Positions 27,502 through 37,700 of a stretch of 64,000 nt of DNA are shown here, piece by piece. The DNA comes from Sphingomonas sp. GTDB taxonomy: Bacteria > Pseudomonadota > Alphaproteobacteria > Sphingomonadales > Sphingomonadaceae. Under the pieces are notes generated by a model, which had not been told where the DNA came from, made no database searches, and was given only the letters and a program-made list of their open reading frames with translations. A program made the translations under genes and the position numbers. Location: the NCBI RefSeq assembly GCF_003248515.1, contig NZ_QFOB01000015.1, forward strand, positions 19,918 through 83,917, written 5' to 3'. The stretch's first letter is position 1; each line of letters starts with the position of its first letter.

Positions 27502-30500
27502 CTAGCCGGGCTGGGCGACGCGGCCGGAACGCTCCAGCTTGCCCCAGCCGACCCATGGCCCCCGGATCGCGGCCGTCACCGCGCGCACCACCACCGAATA
27601 CATGATCTGGCGATACACGAAGCGCTGGGCGAGCAGCAGGAAGAGGGGGAAGTGGCCTTCCCGCTTTTCCAGCCGATAGGCGATCCAGCCGCACAGCGCA
27701 TCGATCGCCGTGAACAGGATCCAGTATATCCCCATGCGCAGCACGTCTGACTGGGTCTGCGCCCAGCCATGCTGCTGCACGCGCAGGATCGTCGCCACGA
27801 TCGAGATGGCGAGCGCCAGATCGATCAGCGGGGAAATCAGCGCGAAGCCGATCTGGAACAGCCACGCCTGCGGGATGCCGACGAGCGCGAGGCCGGAAGG
27901 CTTTCGATCGATGAGGATGCGGCGATGCTTCCATAGGCATTGCAGCGTGCCGAACGCCCAGCGGAAGCGCTGCTTGGCGAGCGCGCCGAAGCTTTCCGGC
28001 GCCTCCGTCCACGCCACCGCATCGATATCGTAGCGCACCAGCCAGCCGCCGCGCTGGATGGCGATGGTGAGATCCTGATCCTCCGCCAGCGTATCGTGCG
28101 GATAGCCGCCCACGCTATCCAGCGCGGCCCGCCGCCACGCGCCCACGGCACCCGGCACCACCGTGATCGCATCGAAACGGCTGAGCGCGCGCCGCTCCAG
28201 ATTCTGCGCGGTCACATATTCCACGGCCTGCCAGCGCGTGACGATATTGATCCGGTTGCCCACCTTGGCATTGCCCGCCACCGCGCCCAGCGCGGGATCG
28301 GCGAACCACCGGCCGAGGCGCGCCATCGTCAGCGGCTCGAACTGCGTATCCGCGTCCAGCGCGACGATGATTTCGCCCGTGGCCAGTTCGAGGCCCTTGT
28401 TCAGCGCGCGCGCCTTGCCGCCATTTTCCAGTGTCAGCAGGCGCACGCGGGGCTCGTCCGCAAAGGCGGTGCGGACGATCTCGCTCGTCTCGTCCTTCGA
28501 TCCGTCGTCGATCACGATCACTTCAAGCTCGATCTGCTCGCTGGCGAGCACGCGCCGGACCGATGCCTCGATCACGCGGGCCTCGTTGAAGGCGGGGATC
28601 AGCACCGAGACGAAACGGGCCGGATCGATCTCGGGCGCCACCGGCCGGTTGGCCTTCGCGTTCGAGCGGACGGCGAGGAAGGCGAGCAGGATCGCACGGA
28701 ACGTCCCCACGAAGATCGCGACGAAGAACAGGAATTTCAGCGTCGCATCCAGCCCGGCGAGCACGAGGAACACGCCGACATCGAAGCGCACCGCGAGCAG
28801 ATCGCTGCCCGAAATGGTGGGGTTCACCTTGGCTGGCGACAGGCCGGCCAACTGCGAGACCGGCACGATTTCATAGCCGCGTTCGCGCAGGCCATCGATG
28901 ATCGCGGGCAGCGCCGCCACGGTTTCGGCGCGATTGCCGCCGGAATCGTGGAGCAGGATGACGTTGCCCGATTTCACCGCATCGCCGTCGTCCACGCCGC
29001 GAAAGGTGTTGTCCAGGATCGCCTGCACGCCGGGCCGAGTCCAATCCTCGCTGTCCACATGCAGGCCGACATTCACATAGCCCGCATCCTGGGCGAGCAG
29101 CGCCGGCCCCAGTTCGTCCTCCGTGGTCGGCTCGGCGTCTCCGAAATAGGGCGCGCGAAACAGGCGCGTCGATCGCCCGGTATAGGCCTCGATCAGGCGC
29201 TGCGTGGTGTTGAGCTCGATCCGCGCGCCGCGCGGGGAGACGAGCGCCATGTTGGGATGGGTGTAGCTGTGATTCCCGATCTCGGATCCGTCGCGCAGGA
29301 TGCGATCCAGCAGGAACGGATGGGCAAGCGCATTCTCGCCGATCACGAAGAAGGTGGCGGGTGCCTTCTTGGCCTCCAATATGTCGAGGATCCTGGGCGT
29401 CCAGACGGGATCGGGGCCGTCATCGAAGGTAAGCGCCACCTGTTTCGCGCGATAGCCGGTGCGCTTGACGACATAGGGCGTCGGATAGCTCTTATACCGT
29501 TCGTCCCGGATCAGGCCATTCGCGTCGGCCGTGGCGGTGCGATAGCCTTCGGTGGGCGTGGCGGTGATGCGCAGGATCTCGCCATTGCCCTGCACGTCGA
29601 CATTGCCGATCGATCGTACCGGGCCGAATGCGGGCGGCTTGTCGCCCCGCCGGATCGCCGCGAAGCCATCCCATACGCCGGGATCCTCGCCGCCCAGCCG
29701 CCACAGCGCCACGCCATAGGCGCCCGCCGTCTTCACGGCGCGAAGCTGGTTCCAGCCGCTCGCCGCATCCAGCATCCATACGTGGCGCAGCGTGCCGTCA
29801 TCGTCGCGATAATCGAAGGTGGCATTGCCGCTGGCGGGATCGAAGCGGGTGGTGACCTGATTGTCGTGGGCGATCAGATACGCATCCTCGTCGGTCATCG
29901 AATCCGCGTCGGTGCCGCCGTCCGGCCAGTCATAGGCGTAATTGCCGATCGCCACGATCGCCTTGTCGCGGCCCACCTCGGCGATCGTCCTGCGCAGCTT
30001 GTCGACGAACCAGGGCTGCGAGGCGATCGGGCCTGCCGGGCCGCCCGGATAATGTTCATCATAGGTCATGAGGAACAATTTGTCGGCCGCTTTGGCATAG
30101 GCTTTCAGATTCCAGCTGTCGTCGTCCACCGGCACGGAAACGGTGACGAGCAGCTTGCCGAAGCGGGCATTGGCCTCCGCGATCAGCGTGCGGTAATCGG
30201 CCTGGGCGCTCTGCGGCAGCTCCTCGAAATCGAAGGCGACGCCGGCGGCATTTTCGGCGGCGAGCATCCCCGCAATCTGATCCAGCAGGCGCGCGCGGGC
30301 CGCCTTGCTGTGCAGCAGCTTCGCCATGTTGGCGCCGTCCCAGCTGTCATCCTTCACATTCTGCACCATCGGCAGGATCAGGGGGCGATGCTGGCTGGTG
30401 GCGAGCACGGCCTTCAGCGGCTTGTTGGGCGTATAGGTGAAGGCGTGATCCGGCCCGACGACCGAAGAGATGACGGGCACCACCCAATCGAGCTGGTTGA

Positions 30501-30849
30501 TATGCGCGGAGAGGGTCGCGCGGCTCGCATCGTCCCACGGTACGTAGAAGCCGACCGTGACCTGCCTGCCCGCCGCCGGCGTCGCCGCCGGCTTTCCGCC
30601 CGGCAGCCAGCTCTTGACGGAGCGCACCCGCCTGTCGACGTCGTGGCGCAGATGCGCCACCTGTGCATTCAGCGAGCGCGGCTGCTGCCGCTCGATCCCC
30701 AGCTTCAGTGGATCGGGCGCGGGAACGTTGAGGATCGTGGTGGCAAAGCCGATCGCGGCCAGCGCGATGACCACGAGGAATGCCCAAAGCAGCCGGAGCG
30801 ACCAGATGCGCCGGCGGCCGCTGGGATCATAGAAGACCGGTGCTTCCAT
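27502..30849 (-). CDS. Three-domain membrane protein: GH18-like hydrolase, polysaccharide deacetylase, GT2 synthase
   Basis: 1115 residues in one frame. An N-terminal helix (about 18-39) anchors a periplasmic part. Residues 97-400 form a GH18-like domain, with the active-site strand GVAFDFEEL near 203-211. Residues 460-670 are a NodB deacetylase: TFDDGPD at 474-480, HSYTH at 527-531, RAPYFG near 565. Helices near 690-725 lead to a GT2 domain (745-965) with the DAD motif in LDADTQ (832-834), EDQD at 923-926 and QRFRW at 960-964, then further membrane segments. It should make and trim an exported beta-linked (probably amino-sugar) polymer in one polypeptide; the polymer is not known. Confidence 0.88.
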   Translation of the reverse strand: MEAPVFYDPSGRRRIWSLRLLWAFLVVIALAAIGFATTILNVPAPDPLKLGIERQQPRSLNAQVAHLRHDVDRRVRSVKSWLPGGKPAATPAAGRQVTVGFYVPWDDASRATLSAHINQLDWVVPVISSVVGPDHAFTYTPNKPLKAVLATSQHRPLILPMVQNVKDDSWDGANMAKLLHSKAARARLLDQIAGMLAAENAAGVAFDFEELPQSAQADYRTLIAEANARFGKLLVTVSVPVDDDSWNLKAYAKAADKLFLMTYDEHYPGGPAGPIASQPWFVDKLRRTIAEVGRDKAIVAIGNYAYDWPDGGTDADSMTDEDAYLIAHDNQVTTRFDPASGNATFDYRDDDGTLRHVWMLDAASGWNQLRAVKTAGAYGVALWRLGGEDPGVWDGFAAIRRGDKPPAFGPVRSIGNVDVQGNGEILRITATPTEGYRTATADANGLIRDERYKSYPTPYVVKRTGYRAKQVALTFDDGPDPVWTPRILDILEAKKAPATFFVIGENALAHPFLLDRILRDGSEIGNHSYTHPNMALVSPRGARIELNTTQRLIEAYTGRSTRLFRAPYFGDAEPTTEDELGPALLAQDAGYVNVGLHVDSEDWTRPGVQAILDNTFRGVDDGDAVKSGNVILLHDSGGNRAETVAALPAIIDGLRERGYEIVPVSQLAGLSPAKVNPTISGSDLLAVRFDVGVFLVLAGLDATLKFLFFVAIFVGTFRAILLAFLAVRSNAKANRPVAPEIDPARFVSVLIPAFNEARVIEASVRRVLASEQIELEVIVIDDGSKDETSEIVRTAFADEPRVRLLTLENGGKARALNKGLELATGEIIVALDADTQFEPLTMARLGRWFADPALGAVAGNAKVGNRINIVTRWQAVEYVTAQNLERRALSRFDAITVVPGAVGAWRRAALDSVGGYPHDTLAEDQDLTIAIQRGGWLVRYDIDAVAWTEAPESFGALAKQRFRWAFGTLQCLWKHRRILIDRKPSGLALVGIPQAWLFQIGFALISPLIDLALAISIVATILRVQQHGWAQTQSDVLRMGIYWILFTAIDALCGWIAYRLEKREGHFPLFLLLAQRFVYRQIMYSVVVRAVTAAIRGPWVGWGKLERSGRVAQPG

Positions 30850-30949
30850 CCGTTCACACTCCGTCGCCCCCGCCCGGAAAGCATTGGGGGGCGGGCCGCG
30901 CCTCTATGAGGAACGGATCGGGCGGGCAAGCGGGCGCGCGAGGGGCATG

Positions 30950-31714
30950 TCAGGCGGAGCGGACGGTGAAGCGGCGCTGCCGCATCGTCGCGCCGATCAG
31001 ACCGAAGCCGATGACGAAGGCGGCCCACGTCGCGGGCTCGGGCAGTTCGGTCGCGGCGGAAGCGCCCAGCCACGCGGCCACATTCTGCTGGAAACGGCGA
31101 TTTCCATAAACATCGTCGAGCACGTTCACATCGAGGATGGTCAGCAGGTTGGATTGTGCCCGCCACAGCGTCACGGCCTGCTGTTCGTACAGATCGATTC
31201 CTCCGGTCGTGTGGGAACCGCCGAAAATGATGTTGAGCGGCCCCGTGCCCTCCGTCAGCTCGTTCGCCACGATCGGCAGGGCCAGCCCGTTCGATCCCAG
31301 CAGCGTATCGGGCGCATTGTTTCCGGCCAGCGCCAGGATGCTCTTGTCCCAATTGGAGAAGGACTGGTTGTCGCCCACGATCACCACGCGCTTGCCCGTC
31401 GCCAGGAAGGCGTTGACGTTGGCGATCTCGGCATCCGTGAATTGCTGATCCTGGCCGACGGGATCGTCATAGCTGCCAATGTCGAACATCCGCAGATTGA
31501 TGAAGAGCGCCGATGCGGCGGCGACCGCGGCGGCATCGTCCAGCGCGCCGAACGCATAGCCGCCCGGCTGGCCGGCAAGATCGGCGGACAGGGTCTCCAT
31601 GTCCCCGCCCGTGCCCATATAATAACTGTCGGGCGCGAAAGAGGAATTCACCAGAATTGTCGATGTGGCAGGAGATGCGATCGCGAACAGGGCCGCAGCC
31701 AGAAGATGGCGCAT
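30950..31714 (-). CDS. Secreted PEPxxWA-CTERM sorting-signal protein
   Basis: 254 residues. A signal peptide (RHLLAAALFAIASPATS) starts the protein, and a C-terminal sorting signal ends it: LPEPATWAAFVIGFGLIG, then basic residues RQRR. This layout marks exosortase substrates that are cut and anchored or released at the surface. The middle has FINLRMFDIG and NVNAFLATGKRVVIVGDN, which resembles a Rossmann-like or glutamine-amidotransferase-like strand order; I do not assign it. It is 100 bases downstream of nothing on its own strand and upstream of the polysaccharide fusion gene, so the two may be co-transcribed. The ATG at 31714 has GGAAGAGAGG upstream. Confidence 0.82.
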   Translation of the reverse strand: MRHLLAAALFAIASPATSTILVNSSFAPDSYYMGTGGDMETLSADLAGQPGGYAFGALDDAAAVAAASALFINLRMFDIGSYDDPVGQDQQFTDAEIANVNAFLATGKRVVIVGDNQSFSNWDKSILALAGNNAPDTLLGSNGLALPIVANELTEGTGPLNIIFGGSHTTGGIDLYEQQAVTLWRAQSNLLTILDVNVLDDVYGNRRFQQNVAAWLGASAATELPEPATWAAFVIGFGLIGATMRQRRFTVRSA

Positions 31715-31908
31715 GATCCTCTCTTCCCCTTGTTTCGGCAATGCTGCGGGGGGAACTCGATTCGAGTCAAGAAGAGTCTCGTTCTCCGGTCGGTCGTAAA
31801 TGGCGATTCACTTGCGTTGATTGCCGAAGGGATGTTGCTGAGCTTTCCGGAAAATCGGCGAAGGGCGCTCCACATCCGGCCCTTCGCGCGCGATCGCGAT
31901 GGGAGACG

Positions 31909-31944
31909 AAAAAAGGCGTGGGCCTTTCGGTCCACGCCTTTTTT
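31909..31944 (-). terminator. Bidirectional rho-independent terminator after wrbA
   Basis: A GC stem GGCGTGG / CCACGCC is flanked by six A and six T bases, so it works on either strand. It lies 20 bases beyond the stop of the quinone reductase gene and separates it from the PEPxxWA gene. Confidence 0.88.
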
Positions 31945-31964
31945 CGGAAAAGCCGCTTCCGGCC

Positions 31965-32564
31965 TCAGCCGAACAGCTTGATGGCGACCTCCGCGACCTT
32001 CTGGCCCTGGTGGCGGGCGCCTTCCAGATCCAGCGCGCTCGGCTGGCGCGATCCGTCGCCGCCCGCGATCGTCGTCGCGCCATAAGGCGATCCGCCGACG
32101 ATCTCATCCAGCGTCATCTGGCCCTGATGGCTGTAGGGCAGGCCCACGATCGTCAGGCCGAAGTGCAGCAGGTTGGTGATGATCGAGAAGAGCGTCACTT
32201 CCTGCCCGCCATGCTGGGTGGCGGTGGAGGTGAAGGCCGCGCCGACCTTGCCGTTCAGCGCGCCGCGCGCCCACAGGCCGCCGGCCTGATCCAGGAAGGC
32301 GGCCAGCTGGCTCGGCATCCGGCCGAAGCGCGTCGGCGCGCCGACGACGATCGCGTCATAATGTTCGAGATCCGCGACGGTCGCGATCGGGGCTGCCTGC
32401 TCCAGCTTGAAATGGGCGCCCCTGGCGATCTCTTCCGGCACCGTCTCGGGGACGCGCTTGATGTCCACGGTGGCACCGGCCGAACGCGCGCCTTCCGCGA
32501 CCGCGCCGGCCATCGTCTCGATATGGCCGTACGAGGAATAATAAAGAACCAGAACCTTCGCCAT
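31965..32564 (-). CDS. wrbA: NAD(P)H:quinone oxidoreductase, WrbA type
   Basis: Flavodoxin-like enzyme of 199 residues that reduces quinones by two electrons using FMN and NAD(P)H. It shows the phosphate-binding start VLYYSSYGHIETMA, the WrbA insert after VVGAPTRFGRMPSQ, STATQHGGQE near 120, and PYSHQGQM with GGSPYGATTI. The ATG at 32564 has GGGAG seven bases upstream; an ATG two codons earlier is too close to that site. A strong terminator follows. Confidence 0.94.
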   Translation of the reverse strand: MAKVLVLYYSSYGHIETMAGAVAEGARSAGATVDIKRVPETVPEEIARGAHFKLEQAAPIATVADLEHYDAIVVGAPTRFGRMPSQLAAFLDQAGGLWARGALNGKVGAAFTSTATQHGGQEVTLFSIITNLLHFGLTIVGLPYSHQGQMTLDEIVGGSPYGATTIAGGDGSRQPSALDLEGARHQGQKVAEVAIKLFG

Positions 32565-32674
32565 CGTCATGCTCCCGAGTGATCGGAAGCCCGAATGGCA
32601 TGCCGGATCTTACCGCGCGAGCCCGATAAGATCGAGCAGATCGTTCGAGAAAATAGAAAAGCGCGGCGCCGTGG

Positions 32675-32845
32675 TCATTCAGTCAGATGGAGGGCGGGAT
32701 CGCCCTGTTCATCTGCCTCGCGATCGAAAAGCTCGGCCAGCTTGCCATGTGCCAGCCGGGCCGGGCCACCAGCGGCGGCCTCGGCCATCTTGCGTTCCTC
32801 GTCCGCCCGTCTTCGCAGATAGGCAGCATCCTTCGCGCCGATCAT
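32675..32845 (-). CDS. Small conserved-looking protein, 56 residues
   Basis: A short gene with a strong ribosome binding site (GAGGAG, seven bases before the ATG). The product starts MIGAKDAAYLRRRADEERKM and is mostly charged helix, rich in Ala, Glu and Arg, ending in an acidic tail. I have the impression of similar short helical proteins in sphingomonads but cannot name a family. It is a single gene upstream of wrbA on the same strand, with 110 bases between. Confidence 0.6.
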   Translation of the reverse strand: MIGAKDAAYLRRRADEERKMAEAAAGGPARLAHGKLAELFDREADEQGDPALHLTE

Positions 32846-33020
32846 CGCGATTCTCCTCTCCGCTTGTGCCGGCGTCTGGCGACTCGCCCGGCCATATCGG
32901 CAGGATAGGCCGTTCCGACGATCGCGGACAGAGCGGCCTTATGATGGCGGGATTGCGATCCACCACGGCTGGCCGCACGCTCATACGCCGGCGCCTGGTA
33001 TCGGCAAGTCATTGAAATAG

Positions 33021-33098
<78 letters not shown>

Positions 33099-33130
33099 AG
33101 GTCGGCGGGTGCCTTATGGGCTGGGCGGGG

Positions 33131-34675
33131 TTAGCGCAAGCGTCGCGCGCTGTTATCGGCTGGTGCGGGTGCAATCGGGCGCGTTGCTCCGTGGGGCTGA
33201 TACCCACGGGGATGCTGGTTGCGGCGGGGGGGATGGACCAGTTCGTCCCGCCCGGCGATGATCGCCGCGCCGCGCTGCTGCTCCTTGGCGTCATAGAGGG
33301 CCTCGTCGGCGCACTGGAGAAGCTCGCCGCGCGTTTCGATCCCCTCCCTCAGCCAGGCCGCGCCGATCGTAGCCGAAACCCGGATGGCAAGGCCGTTGCG
33401 CGTGACCGTGTGGCGCAGATCCGCAAGCATGCGGCGCAGCAAGGCGGGCAGATCGGCCAGCACATCGGGGGAGGTGATGACCATTACGAATTCGTCGCCG
33501 CCAAGGCGCGCGGCGAAGCTGGTTTCCAGATAGGGGGCACGCAGGCGCTTGGCCATGAGGCGCAGCAGATCATCGCCTGCGGCATGTCCGCAGCGATCAT
33601 TGACCTCCTTGAAATGATCGAGGTCGATCAGCAGCAGCGCGAGCGGCGATCCGGTTTCCCGCGCGGTGGCGATCCGGGCATCGATCGTCGCGTTGAAATG
33701 GCTGCGGCTGGCGATGCGGGTCAACTCGTCCGTTTCCGCGATGTTGCGCAGCGCCTGCTCCATGCGGTGCCGTTCGGTCACGTCCTGGAAGACTCCGACC
33801 AGCGCGATCGGCTCGCCGTCGCGCATTTCCAGTTCGCCCATGCTGCGGACGCGGCGTTCCTGCCCTTGCGCGGTGATGAAATCGGATTCGATGTCGAAAG
33901 GCTCGCCCGATGCCATCGTCCGCTTGACCGCCACATCCAGCACCGCGCGCGATGCCAGCGGATAATGGGCGAGCGCATCCGTGAGCGACGGCATATCCTC
34001 CGGCGAGCGGCCGTGGATCGCATAGGTCTGTTCGGACCAGATGAGCGTGTCATCGTCCAGATTCAGCCGCCAGCTGCCGATATTGGCCATGCGTTCGGCC
34101 TGGCGGAACAGGCGATGCGAACGATTGAGCCGTTCGAGCGCGGCCTGATATTGGGCGGCGAGCCGGGTGGCGCCGATGGCCGCCGCGCGCGCATCGATCA
34201 GCGCCTCGGCGATCCGCGCGAGCGAGCGCAGCGTGCGCCGCTCGGCCGTGGCCAGATCGCGCGGCTCGGGGCCGAGCACGCAGAGCGTGCCGATGGGCAG
34301 GCGCTCCTCGCCCGCGGGATGCTTCGCGCTGATCGGCATGCCCGCATAGAAGCGGATGGCGGGGCCGCCGGTGACGAGCGGATTGGTGGCGAAGCGATGA
34401 TCGCGCGTGGCATCGGGGATCAGGAAGATATCCTCCTGCGCGATGGCGTGCGCGCAGAAGGCATATTCACGCGGCGTCTGCGCGGCATCGAGGCCTTCCC
34501 GCGCCTTGAACCACTGGCGATGATCGTCGACGAGCGAGATGAGCGCCGTTTCCGCGCCGATCAGTTCGCGCGCGAGGGCCACGATCTCGTCAAACTCGCG
34601 CTCGGGCGGCGTATCGAGTATTTCCAGGCTGGCCAGCGTGGCGAGACGCTCGGCTTCTACGCTATCGTTAACCAT
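33131..34675 (-). CDS. GAF-PAS-GGDEF diguanylate cyclase
   Basis: 514 residues, with no membrane segments seen. A GAF domain (about 20-160, with CAHAI and FYAGMPI) is followed by a PAS domain (about 195-305, ending in FQDVTERH) and a GGDEF domain (about 320-480). The active-site motif is intact (ARLGGDEFVMV), and DLDHFKEVND carries the metal-binding Asp, so it should make cyclic-di-GMP. The inhibitory RxxD site usually found just before GGDEF is replaced by LETS, so feedback inhibition through that site is probably absent. The last 30 residues are a basic, Pro-rich tail. Confidence 0.92.
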   Translation of the reverse strand: MVNDSVEAERLATLASLEILDTPPEREFDEIVALARELIGAETALISLVDDHRQWFKAREGLDAAQTPREYAFCAHAIAQEDIFLIPDATRDHRFATNPLVTGGPAIRFYAGMPISAKHPAGEERLPIGTLCVLGPEPRDLATAERRTLRSLARIAEALIDARAAAIGATRLAAQYQAALERLNRSHRLFRQAERMANIGSWRLNLDDDTLIWSEQTYAIHGRSPEDMPSLTDALAHYPLASRAVLDVAVKRTMASGEPFDIESDFITAQGQERRVRSMGELEMRDGEPIALVGVFQDVTERHRMEQALRNIAETDELTRIASRSHFNATIDARIATARETGSPLALLLIDLDHFKEVNDRCGHAAGDDLLRLMAKRLRAPYLETSFAARLGGDEFVMVITSPDVLADLPALLRRMLADLRHTVTRNGLAIRVSATIGAAWLREGIETRGELLQCADEALYDAKEQQRGAAIIAGRDELVHPPRRNQHPRGYQPHGATRPIAPAPADNSARRLR

Positions 34676-34749
34676 GGCTCGTCATAGCTGATTCAGGTTA
34701 AGAATTCACCACGATAGGCCCCTTTCCGATGCCGGTGGGCCGTACTTTT

Positions 34750-37700
34750 TCAATGAAAATCGCGTGACGGAGGCAGAACCCGCACGTTGCGGGGATGGCG
34801 GCCGCGCGGCACCCTGGAACGCGGATGCTGGGGATGGGCGAATTCGTCCGCCCGGCTCAGGGGCTGGCGCGCCTGATGATCGGCGGAGAGGCGATCAAGC
34901 TCGGCCGTCCGATCGATGACGGCGGTGGTCATCAGGTGCACCACGCCTTCCTCGCTCTTCTGGACGATGCCTCGTACCTCCATCAGGCGCGATGCCATGA
35001 CGGGCGCGCGATATTTCTCGAAGTCCGCCGCCCAGAGGAGGACGTTGGTGACGCCCGTCTCGTCCTCCAGCGTGACGAAGATCGCCTTGCCCTCGCCCGG
35101 GCGCTGGCGGACGAGGACAATTCCGACCATGCGGGCGGGCCGCCCATCGGGCAAAGCGGAAATTTCGGCGGCGCTGCGGATGCCTTCGGCGCGGAAGAGC
35201 CCGCGCAGGAAGGTCATCGGATGATCTTTCAGCGAGAGGCGCGTCACCTGATAATCGGCGGCGACCTCTTCGGAGAGCGGCATGGCGGGTAGTGCGGCCT
35301 CCGCCTCCGTCGCCAGTTCGCGCGCATCGGCGGCGGCGAAGAGCGGCAACGCATCGGATGGTGTGCGGCGCGCCTCCCACAGGGCATCGCGGCGGCCCAG
35401 ATCGAGTGAGCGGAAGGCGTCCGCGTCGGCGAGCAGGCGCAGGGCGCGGGCGGGGATGCGGCGCGCGAGGCGTTCGAGAAAATCCTTTCCTCCGGCAAGG
35501 GGTGGGGAAGGGCCGGCAACTGCCTCCACCGCCTCCGCCCATTCCTCCCGAAAGCCATCGATCTGGCGCAGGCCCAGCCGCACCGCCGGCCCCTTCGCGC
35601 CAAATTCCAGCCGGTTGTCCCAGCCGCTCGCCGTCACGTCGATCGGGCGCACCTCCACATTATGCTCGCGCGCGTCGCGCACGATCTGGGCCGGGGCATA
35701 GAAGCCCATCGGCTGCGAATTGAGCAGGGCCGCGCAGAAGGCGGCCGGGTGGCGGCATTTCAGATAGGCGGAGGCATAGACGAGGATCGCGAAGCTCTGC
35801 GCATGGCTTTCGGGAAAGCCATAGCTGCCGAAGCCCTTGATCTGATTGAAGCAGCGTTGCGCGAATTCCTCCGAATAACCCCGCTTCATCATGCCGCCGA
35901 CCATCTTGTCCTCGAATTCCGGCATGGTGCCCACGTTGCGGAAGGTGGCCATTGCGCGGCGGAATTTGTTCGCCTCGGCCGAAGTGAATTCGGCCGCCGT
36001 GATGGCGAGCTTCATCGCCTGTTCCTGAAAGAGGGGCACGCCCAGCGTCTTGCCGAGCAGCGTCTTCAGTTCGTCGCGGGGATGCGGCGGTGCTGGCGCG
36101 GGATAGTCGACCGCCTCGATTTCCTGCCGGCGGCGCAGATAGGGGTGGACCATATTGCCCTGGATGGGGCCGGGTCGCACGATCGCCACCTGGATGACAA
36201 GATCGTAGAGTTTGCGCGGTTTCAGGCGCGGCAGCATGTTCATCTGCGCGCGGCTTTCCACCTGGAAGATGCCGATGCTGTCGCCCTTGCAGAGCATGTC
36301 ATAGACGTCTTCCTGCTCGCCGGGGATCGTCTTCAGATCATAATCCGTGCCGTCATGATCGCGGATCAGATCGAAGGCCTTGCGGATGCAGGTGAGCATG
36401 CCGAGCGCGAGGATATCCACCTTCATCAGCTTCAGCGCGTCGATGTCGTCCTTGTCCCATTCGATGAAGGTGCGATCCTCCATCGCGGCATGATGAATGG
36501 GCACGATCTCGTCGAGCCGGCCCTGCGAGAGGACATAGCCGCCGACATGCTGGGAGAGGTGTCGCGGAAAGGGCGCGTCCAGCAGAAGGCCGACGAAATG
36601 ATTGAGCCGGGCGATCTCGGGATTGTCGAGGCGGAAGCCGGTTTCGTGGAACCGCTCTTCTTCCATCTGGCTGGAATAGCTGCCCCAGACCGTGCTCACG
36701 AGCCGTGAGGTGACATCGTCGGTGAGGCCCAGCGCCTTGCCCACCTCGCGCACGGCCGAGCGCGAACGATAATGGATCACGGTCGCGACGATGCCCGCCC
36801 GATGCCGGCCGTAGCGCTTGTAGATATATTGCATCACTTCCTCGCGCCGCTCATGCTCGAAGTCGACATCGATGTCGGGCGGTTCCTGGCGGTCGGCCGA
36901 CATGAAGCGCGAGAAGAGCAGTTCGTGCTTCGCGGGATCGACCGAGGTGATGTCGAGCAGGTAGCAGACCATCGAATTGGCGGCCGATCCTCGCCCCTGG
37001 CACAGGATTGGCGGTTCGCGGGTGCGCGCGAACCGCACCACATCATGCACGGTCAGGAAATAATAAGGCAGGTCCGGGCGGCTGCCGATGAGCGTGAATT
37101 CCTCCTCCAGCATCTTCTGGACATCTGGCGGCACGCCGTCTCGCCAGTGGCGGGACGCGGCCGCGTCGACGAGGTGGCGCAGCCAGGCGAGGGGCTCCCA
37201 GCCTTCCGGCACCGGCTCGTGCGGATATTCATATTGAAGATGTTCGAGATCGAAGCCGATGCGATCCAGCAGGCGCAGCGTTTCGGTAAGGGCCTGTGGG
37301 CAGTCGCGATAGATTTCGGCCATTTCGGCTGCCGATTTCAGGTGGCGTTCGGCATTGGCCTCCAGCTGCCGCCCGGCATCCCGGATCGTCAGCCCCAGGC
37401 GGATGCAGGTGAGCACGTCCTGCAGCGGGCGATCCTCGCGCCTGGCGTGAAGCGCTTCCGTGGTGGCGAGCGGGGGCACTTGCACAGCGCGCGCGATCCC
37501 GAGCAGGCGCGCGCGGTGGCGCTGGTCGGTGCCGGATGTCGTGGCAGGCAAAGCCAGCCAGACCCGATCCGGGCAGGCCGCGTGAAGAATCCTGAGACTA
37601 TGCTCCAATATTCCGCTCCCGCCTGGCGGCGGCGGGGCGCTTTCCTCCTCGAGCCCCGCCGGCGGGCGGGCGGGAAAGGCGATGATGTTGCTCCCCTCCT

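Noticed and set aside
27940..30909. 989-residue open frame antisense to the three-domain polysaccharide gene
   Set aside because: Composition is typical of a reverse-strand shadow; all family motifs are on the minus strand.
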